In this document: piece after piece, positions 48,501-57,500 of the stretch
Layout: each line of letters begins with the position of its first letter
How positions within the stretch are numbered: the stretch's first letter is position 1
DNA from: Penelope pileata
Taxonomy: Eukaryota > Chordata > Aves > Galliformes > Cracidae
Assembly: GCA_013396635.1 (NCBI GenBank)
Contig: WBMW01004108.1
Coordinates: forward strand, 1,034,223 to 1,098,222
DNA: 64,000 bases
Direction of reading: 5' to 3'
Made by a program: the position numbers and the translations under genes
Notes under the pieces: model-generated
The model's database searches: none
What the model was told of the DNA's origin: nothing
Seen by the model: the letters and a program-made list of their open reading frames with translations, nothing else

Positions 48501-51500
48501 ATAAACATTAGCTCAAGCCTAACTCCTAATTACAGGCATAATCCAGTGCAGTGCCTTCAGTGTGATCATTACCACATTAGGGGCAGCCTCTACAATTTAC
48601 TACATAAACTAGTATAATTAGTAAGACATCTACAATGCAATAGATCACATGGTAGGACTCAAGCTTTGATCAAGCCCTGAAAGCAAACATGCCCCAATTG
48701 CCTCTCGAATTCATCCTCAACACCAGGTTTCTCTGTGGAAACAAGTGGGGCAGGAACCAGAGGAGCCAGCACACCACAGGACATCACCAGCCCATAGTCT
48801 GTGGTCCAGACTTTCAGCATGGGATGAAATATCCCATATCCATGGCCCCTCTGTGACATCTATACATTCAGCAGTGCATCCACTGAATCTACATCATGTC
48901 ATTAGGCCAACCTTGCATGGCTGTCCTTGCATGTTTCTACTCAGGAACAGGGCAAAAAAGGCTTCTTACTTGCCATGTGGCTTTCCCCAGTGCCATTCAC
49001 CCTCGTAGGTTGCGCTCTTGAACTTGCTCTCCAGCTTGAAGACATAGGTGAAGAAGCGGCAGGATGGGGGCTCGGTGCCTTCTCCAGTTTTACCCCACAG
49101 GGGGAAATCTCGCTTCCCATTCAAAGCCTGGCGAATGGCTTGGTTCAGCTTCCACTGCCAAACAGCCTAGGAACAGAGGAAGAAGAGTGCTGAAGTAAAA
49201 AGTGAAGAAAACAAAATGGGTCCCAGCAAGAGACAGAATCATAGAATACTCAGAGTTGGAAGGGACCCACAAGGATCATTGAGTCCAACCCTAACTCCAG
49301 ACAGCACCACCTAAAACCCAAACCCAGTGGCTGAGAGCGGTGTCCCCGTGCTCTCTGAGCTCCGGCAGTGTGGGGCCGTGCCCACTGCCCTGGGCAGCAG
49401 TGCCATGCCCACCCCTCTGGGGCAGAGCCTTTCCCTCCCCCCCAGCTGACCCTCCCCTGACAGCTCCATGCCGTTCCCTCGGGCCCTGTCACTGTCCCCA
49501 GAGAGCAGAGCTCAGCGCTGCCCCTGCGCTCCCTGGGAGGGGGCTGTAGGCCGCCATGAGGCCTCCCCTCAGCCTCCTCTGCTCTGGGCCCAACAAACCC
49601 AGGGACCTCAGCCACTCCTCACATTTCTTGTCTTCCAGACTCTTCACCACCCTCATATCCCTCCTTTAGATGCTGTCTAATAGCTTGATGTCCTTGTTAT
49701 ATTGTGGCACCCAACCCGCACCTAGGGCTTGAGGTGAGGCCACACTGGGTAGAGCAGAGTGGGACAATCCCTGCCCTCACCCAGCAGTGCTGGGCCTGGG
49801 GCACCCCAGGGGATGGGGCCCTTTGGGCTCCAGGCACGCTGCAGGCTCACACCCAATCTGCCATCACCAGAGCCCTAGATCCCTTTCCATGGGGCTGCTC
49901 TCTTTCCAGGAGAAGCAGCGAGAAGCCATTAGGCTCCTCCATATCCTGTGCCATTCAGCTGGCAAGTTATGGCCCATCTATAGCGTCAACAGGAGACATC
50001 TACTAGGTTCTGCAAGTCTCATACTGCACCAAGGCACTAACAATTTCACATGATTTAAGCCAGACTCCTACCACACTGATGGGACTGTGCTATTCCCAGC
50101 TCTGCTGCATACACTACGGGCATGGGCAGACCACTTCCAGCACTGACATCTTTCATCTGTTGCTGACTACCTGAGCCACCTCGGCCATCTGATGAGGTAT
50201 TGGCTCCACAGAGTAAAAAGAAACACACTGCTTATTATTCTGCTTTAATTAATTGAGGTAAAAAAAGGCAAAAATCACAGAGAAAAGGTTTCAGCTGTAT
50301 TTAAGCAGCTGTAGAGCCCACTGATCTGTCTTAATGCTTCATAGTATATCATCTTCTATTCAGTAGCCAGCATTTTATTTTCACTATGAAGCTGGCATCT
50401 CCTTTATGCCATTTCCCTATTTCAAGGCTTGATGCATGGTATTTTCAGGTGGAATAGAAAGGCCTTGACCACTGCTAACCTTCATTTGTGGGTCTTTGGC
50501 AGAGAGAAAGAATGTTTCTTCCGGAGTTATAATGCGGAGTCCATACCTGTGAAGCAAAAGAGATTTCAGAGACTATGCAATGTTTCTCAGTCCAACAGAA
50601 ACTCATTTCTCTTCAGAAGCTAATGCTATTATTGCAGCCATTTTTTTCTTTCTGAAGAGGTAATCAACTCATCTTTGTTCTCTAAGTCTGCAGCCAAAAC
50701 TGTTTTACTATGAATCCATTTCAAGATGTCAGCAAAACAGAAGCAATGCAAGTCCAAAGTACTGTGATCCCATCTGAGAAGTGCTGCAACTGCCTGTGGC
50801 CCAGAAGCAACCCCACTAGGTGGAAAGGAGCTGATACAAAATTTTGAACCACAAATCAAGTAATTAAGTTGGAAACTTCCCACCCCACACCTCCAAGAGG
50901 AGATTTTTCACTTACAGTCCTGGAGCTGATTTCTCCCTGCAGTTTTCATCTACCCACACAAGCTTCAGATCAAAGCTTTGAAAACTGTTTCCCTGGAACA
51001 AAAGGGAGAAGACATTACACTGACGTGAACGCTACACTTTGCCCTTACTGTGTCAACGCATTCAACAGCAGGACAAGATTGGCAGCACAGTAAATTCCTT
51101 CTTTTATGGTCCGTGCATCTATCTCACCCTACAATGACAAATCTCAGAGACTGAAAAAATGTAGGAGAAGGAAGAGAGTTCTTAGTTAATCGCTTACAAG
51201 TAGTGATCCATAAAGCCATGGCTGCCACTAACAGTAACAGACCTTCTGTTCCAAGGCACCTTCTTAGATGGTACATATCTCTACAAGAATTTCTTTCCTA
51301 TCATATGGCAGCACTCCCAAATCATCCCTGCCACGCAACACGCTCTAGCTTTGCTTGTGATCCATCTAGGACCTAGGCTCCTGGTGACACAGGCACACAG
51401 AATGAGGACATTTGAGGAGTCACTATTTTAACCAAGAGCACTACAGACTGAAGAAATAGTTGAAATATTAGGTAAAGACTTGAATATCACATCTCCCTTC

Positions 51501-54500
51501 ACTGTCTGAAGTCTAGGTGCCTACATTATAGAGCTGCAGTCTGTAAGGATGTAATTGAACCAGGCTGGGTACCAGAACTGTGGAGTTTGCCACGAATTAA
51601 TCGCTGATCTATCTCCCAGATTTGAGTAGAAAATGTTCAGATTGCCAGCACCAGAGCCCTCACCTCCAGCCCCTGCTAGCAGCCCAAGATAACCAGTTCA
51701 GTTCCAGTTCAGTTATGTCTCCACATGCCCCACTAACAGTCATAGCAGCAGGTGAGACATAGTGGGTGGGAACCGTTGACTGGAGATGTCTACAGTGCAG
51801 ATATCTCTATGTCAGATGGTTACCGTGGGCTCTCATCCTAGTTAATGAAGTTGAGGGCATGATTCAACTCATCCTAATTTTGGCATCTGAAACAGGTCAG
51901 ATGAACCACACCCAGAAAGCGTGTGTTTCTCTCCCCTGACTATAAAGGGAGCCTGGGGGGGATTTGCTCAGTGCTAAGAAGTCTGCAACGTGAAGTTGAA
52001 TGAGGTAATTGCCACCCCATTTGCTCAGGCCCAGACCCTGACAACTGAGCTGCGTAGGACTGCTCAGCGTTATCACAGGGACTCGTGTTTGAGGGAGCCC
52101 ATAAGGTGTTTCAGCTCACACGGCAGTCATGTTTAGACACCTGAGGCACTGGCACATTACTAAAGAGCAAGCAGAGAGAGGTGCATATGGAGAGCCAAGC
52201 TAGATTACAGGTGCTGTCAGTCAGAGCAAGCCAAGCTGGACTTAGTTAACATGCTGCAGAACAGCTTTGAACAAATACCGTGTTCATCCAAGGCTGCAGG
52301 CACTCCCTGTCTGCTCCACACTCCAGCCCTAAATCCCTGGAAAAACCCCAGGAACTCCTACAACTTCCACTCCCAGACTACAACAAGAGTGGACCATGAA
52401 ACATCGCATTTAGGCCCATGCACAAGCGTTTACAGTGTAAGAAGATCTTTGACCCATCAGGACCTCCTTGAATGAGCAAGAACAGAAATGAGCAGATTCA
52501 TACACAGGCACAGGGTTGGGTTACTAAAAAGATTCCTGTGGTAGTTGGATAATACTACAGTAGCAGAAAAAGATATGTAGATGTTCTATTCCTACTAACT
52601 AGGCTTTCTTTTCTTACTATCTAGCACAAACCACATGGATCTGAGTAAGGGTTTTAAGAATAGCCAAGCTCTGCTGCAGTTTCAGAGTTAGAGGAATGTT
52701 AATTTTAGTGTCATTTATCCATACCGTTCTTCCCATCTCCCTTCAAGGTTTGAAAATTCACCTGAATTAGCACAAGGACGTCATCAAAGAGCAAGATCCG
52801 ATCTGATCGATTTGTGCTGGCAGAGATGGGAAGGTTTCTGCTATCTTCCAGCAGCCTCCTTTCAGGAACACACAGCATGTCCTGCAAAAAGTGCCACAAG
52901 GTTCAATGTTGTAGACCAAAAGCATCAGGAAACATCATCACTTGAAAGAGGACTTGCATGTCAAGCCAACAGTTCCTGCAGAGGCCAGCTGACTCTTGGC
53001 ACAAGCTGACAGTGACAATAGAACTGGACACAGGGTTCAGCTTCCAAAGCAACTAGTGACCACAAGGTTTCTTCAAGGCTTCCATGATGAAGCCTTGAAG
53101 AAATCTTGCTCTGCCCTGCTCTGCTGGCTTCCAAACTAAGCCCCAAATGCTTGATCTACGTCAAATTTCCCCCATGGGTAAACAGAAGTGTAAGACCTAT
53201 CCCCCAAAAGGAGCACCCCATCGATCCATGCAGATATCTGTGACTCACTGTGAATTTGTAGCCCAAGGATTTCCATAAGGCCTTGGTAAAACAAGCTTCA
53301 TCCAGGACTTGGCTGATGAAAGAGGCCAGCTTCACATATTCCTTGACAACGGTGGTAACCACGTCCTTTTCAGAGCCCTGATAAAGGAAGGCAGGGTTTG
53401 GACAATGCTTCAGGCATGGGTACGCAGGGCATCTACTCTCTAGGCTACGGCAGCAGAAATAACAGCAGCTCTGAATTCACAGGATTAATGAAAGTTAATA
53501 CTCCAAACCCATTTGCAAGGAAAGCCTCCCACATCTAACATCATCCCTGCCACCAGCAGGAGCATGAAACCGTAGGCCACTTACACGACCCTTAGCAGCT
53601 CCTCTCTACGTTGAGTAGCTTGAATTATGCTGGAGGGCTCACTGCCCATTGCTTTGAGACCTTCCATCTTGACTGTCCCCTGGAAATCACTTTTCTCCCA
53701 GCTCCCTTTGAATTCCCTCCCACCACCACAAAGCCCCAGAAGCTCTACATGAGATGTAGATGTGAACCAGCAAAGTAACATCACATAAAGCTTCCTACCT
53801 CTTTGAGAGCCTCATTCAGCTTGGTAAGGAGCAGTATGTACTGCTCGACGTGGTCCCGGATAGGTTTGTGAAGGACAGTGTACAAGGCCACTGACATGGA
53901 GCTCTCAGAGGTGAAGTCTGTGAGGAATTGTTTCAGCACTGTCTTGTGGTGCTTCCAGGCTTCACTGCAAGGTGGCATATTAAGACAAAGGTTCATTAAC
54001 TAGTTTTTCTGCACATTGCTGCTACTTTGTTTTCCATACCTTATATGCTACCTCACTCCCTTAAAGGATAGAAAAGGCTTCAAAAAGCAGAAGGTAACAA
54101 AATGCAAGTATGTTTGCACACCAAATACACAGAAATAAGACAGTGAAGACAACAAGAGCTCTATCTGTTCTACCTCCAGCCCAGCTGTCTTTGCAAATAG
54201 GAATCACACCCTCAGATGCACAGAATATGGCATAATTTCATGACTGTTTGCACACTGAGTGACTCAGATGAAGTGATTGTAAATCCTCTCATGCCCAGCA
54301 CTCATCCCTTCATTTGCTATTTGCCATGAGACTCTGACAATATCTGGAGCAAGCAGTGGAAATTCCCTGCCAGACTCCCACAGAATCCTTTCTTGGGTCC
54401 CACTCTTTGCCTCAACGCTGAAATTGACCGGATTCCTATCCCCAAAATCTTTGAGCTATGCGTAGCTACAAAGAGACAGAGATCTCTAGAGGAAACCTTT

Positions 54501-57500
54501 CAACAGCTACTGCTCTTAAATAAGCATTTCTGAACCCACTGACCTTTTGCTCTTTGTGGCATGCTCAAAGCCATGGACTACAACATAGTTGGCAAAAGTG
54601 ACGAAATATCTGTTGGCAAGAAAAAACAGACACACAGTCAGAGATGCACATTAGCGTTGAGGTTTGAGTGACAGAATGAAAAAGCTCATCTGAAAATGTG
54701 ATGTCAGGTCCACCTTTCCAAGGCAGGCAGAGAGACATCGCTATGTACCTCCCACTTTGGCTCGCTTCCCTTCGTCCCCTGTGCCTGCTCCTTGCTTTAA
54801 CTCCCTCGTTGACTTGTGCACTAGTCTCATTTCAGGAGGTTTAAGTCATCCTGACTTATAGCATAAGCAGAAGTAAAGTTGTACAACAGCCCTGGAAAGC
54901 AGATCTACAAAGGCTAAGCTTAGGACATCAGCTTCAAATGTATGAATTTCTGCTTTTTGGATGGTCTCTAAGGTCCCTTCCAACCTGTACCATTCTATGT
55001 TCTATGAAGTATTGGTAAATTCAAGTCTAAGTCCATGTCAATGTATTTCATCTCACACTAGAGGGAGATCGAGCTATATTTGTTAGCAAACACCATGTTT
55101 TCTTCCCGTAGTAATTTCAGTTAAGTCAGGTATTCTGTCCAGACTAATTATCATTTATTTCATTTTCACAGTCGTGTATTTACAGCTGATTTTCAGATCC
55201 CTAAGTAGAGCCTTCGCTTACTCCCATATCACTCCAAAAAGGATGAGACATCATAGGATTAAGGCTGCGCAGATCAAGTCAGCAGAGGTGGGTAGGAATC
55301 AGCTTTTTTTTTTTTTTTTTTTTTTTAAATGGCACCCAGCAAAAATAGGCTTAATTTCAAAATGAGGGGAAAAGAGATCTTCAGATAAGCTCCTCCTTTG
55401 TGTCAGCTGGAACCTCAACACAAGTTTTCGTCTCTTCTTTGCCTTTTCAAGACAATCCAATTTTAATTCACTGAATCATATTCCAAGTGTACATTCAGTG
55501 CTTCAAGCCCCATTCACATGCAGTTTATTGTACAGAACTTTCTCAAATGATGCTGAGCAAATGAAAACAAAACAAAAAGCAGCCCTCCCTCCTCCCTCCA
55601 CCTGCATACCCACAAACAGACAAAAGCAAGACCAGAAGAACCGCTATCCTCTGGAACCTGTATGCCCATCTCCCATCCTGTGCAGGTGCCAAACTGCCCA
55701 TATGGTACAAACCCATCTAAAAATCGCTTCCCAAATTTGTGATGAATGAAAGACTGAAGATGTTCTGATCTTTGTGTCACCTCTGGTGCCCATAACCTAT
55801 TTTTCATGGTAGGACGTCAACACACAAGTTACACACTCCAGTAACTTTGACAAACATTTATTCTGCATTGCAGACAGATGGGGAGCAGATATGTAATTAA
55901 TTATAGAAACAACTATGAGGCAGAATGTTTTTCTTGTTGTGCTACATCCATCACTTGCTATCATATCCCTTGCCAATAGCAAATAAACATGGCAAAAACA
56001 GGCAACATGAACTGTGTCTGCTGACGCCTTCCCCTCTCCTCATCCCCATGAGTCCTTTAAACCTTCTCCTGTACACCTTTCTGTTCCTGCTGACAGCTCA
56101 GCCTTTGCTCTCTGAAATTCCCCAGGCACAAGTTCTCCTCTCAGTCTTCTTCCCATTTTTAAGATGCATTAAAAAAAATACACTTTTAATATATATATCC
56201 ACACACACTTGCATGAAGATATCCAGCCTCTTAATATCAAAGCCACAGATAGAAAGAAATGTACTTGTTAGATGGTCTACACAGAGAATGAATACAACCC
56301 CTTCTCTGCCCTGATGACAGAACACTGAAGACCAGGACTGAGGATATTAAATGCATGCCTTTTGCACTGATCTACCACAGCTGGCAGAGTTAGCTGATAA
56401 ATTTGGTACCTTATTCTTCTGTACTTACTGGATGTAGAAGCTTAGGAACAGGTCTCCTTTCCAGATAATGTAAATATCCTGGATGCAGAATGGCTCGGAA
56501 GTGCTGCATTTTTGCTTCACTATCCGGTAACTCTCTTCTGTGAGGTGCCAAAGAGCTTGAAATCGATCATTCAGGAGCAGAAAGAGCTTAAAGTTCTCCT
56601 TTCCTTTCTGGTCACTGGGCTCTTTGGGGAGAGATGGAGAAGAAAAGGCTATCAGAAAGCCTTGAATCCAGGAAATCTTGTGGAAGACATTGCCTTTATC
56701 TAGTGTTCAGCCTAATTTGTCAGTGTAAGCACATATATCATTATAGGAAAGTAATTCTAAGGGAGGAAGGAGATGATGATTATTTAGGGCAGGGTTCCTG
56801 TGAGTAATTGCATGAACCATCCACGCTTAGGCCTTCTTCTCCTTTCCATTCTTGTGGAGAATGTGATCACAGCAGCCTGCAAGGCTCAGACATGAGCACT
56901 GGTGGAAACTTTTGGGAGGTTTTGCCCCTGGACCAAAGGGCTGGTCCCAATCTCCTTGGAGGTTTGACCCAGAAGGAAAGGTGGCATAAGAGGGAAACAT
57001 CCTATTGGCCTAATCCAGTCTCATCACTTTTGGTCAGACAACCTTGTGAATATTTATGGATTTGTTATTTCAGTTGAGCTGCTCTGATTTACTGCCAGCT
57101 CAGAACCTGCACCCACAGGTTTACCTTCAAAGTCAGGCATGAGGATGGACCAAGAGTGGGGAGGCAGAATGGGCACACTTCACAGATCATACCTATGTGA
57201 GAAGCATTTTGGGTTTTCATGGACCATGCTGGAAACAAGCCTTGGAGACAAGCCTCAATATCCAGATTACAGAATCACAGAGTCATAGGGGTTAGAAGGG
57301 ACCTCTAGAGATGCCCGAGTCCAAACCTCTGCTAAAGCAGTTCCCTAGAGCAGGTTGCACAGGAAAGAGTCTAGGAGGGTTTTTAATATCTCCAGAGGAG
57401 ACTCCACCACCTCTCTGGGCAGCCTGTTCCAGGGCTCTGTCATCTTCAAAGTAAAGAAGTTCTTCCTCATGTTCCTATGGAACTTTTCATGGTCCAGTTT

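Noticed and set aside
49340..49680. Pro/Ser-rich plus-strand frames resembling those at 1854-2063
   Set aside because: The similarity is explained by two copies of the same CR1 subfamily, not a gene family.
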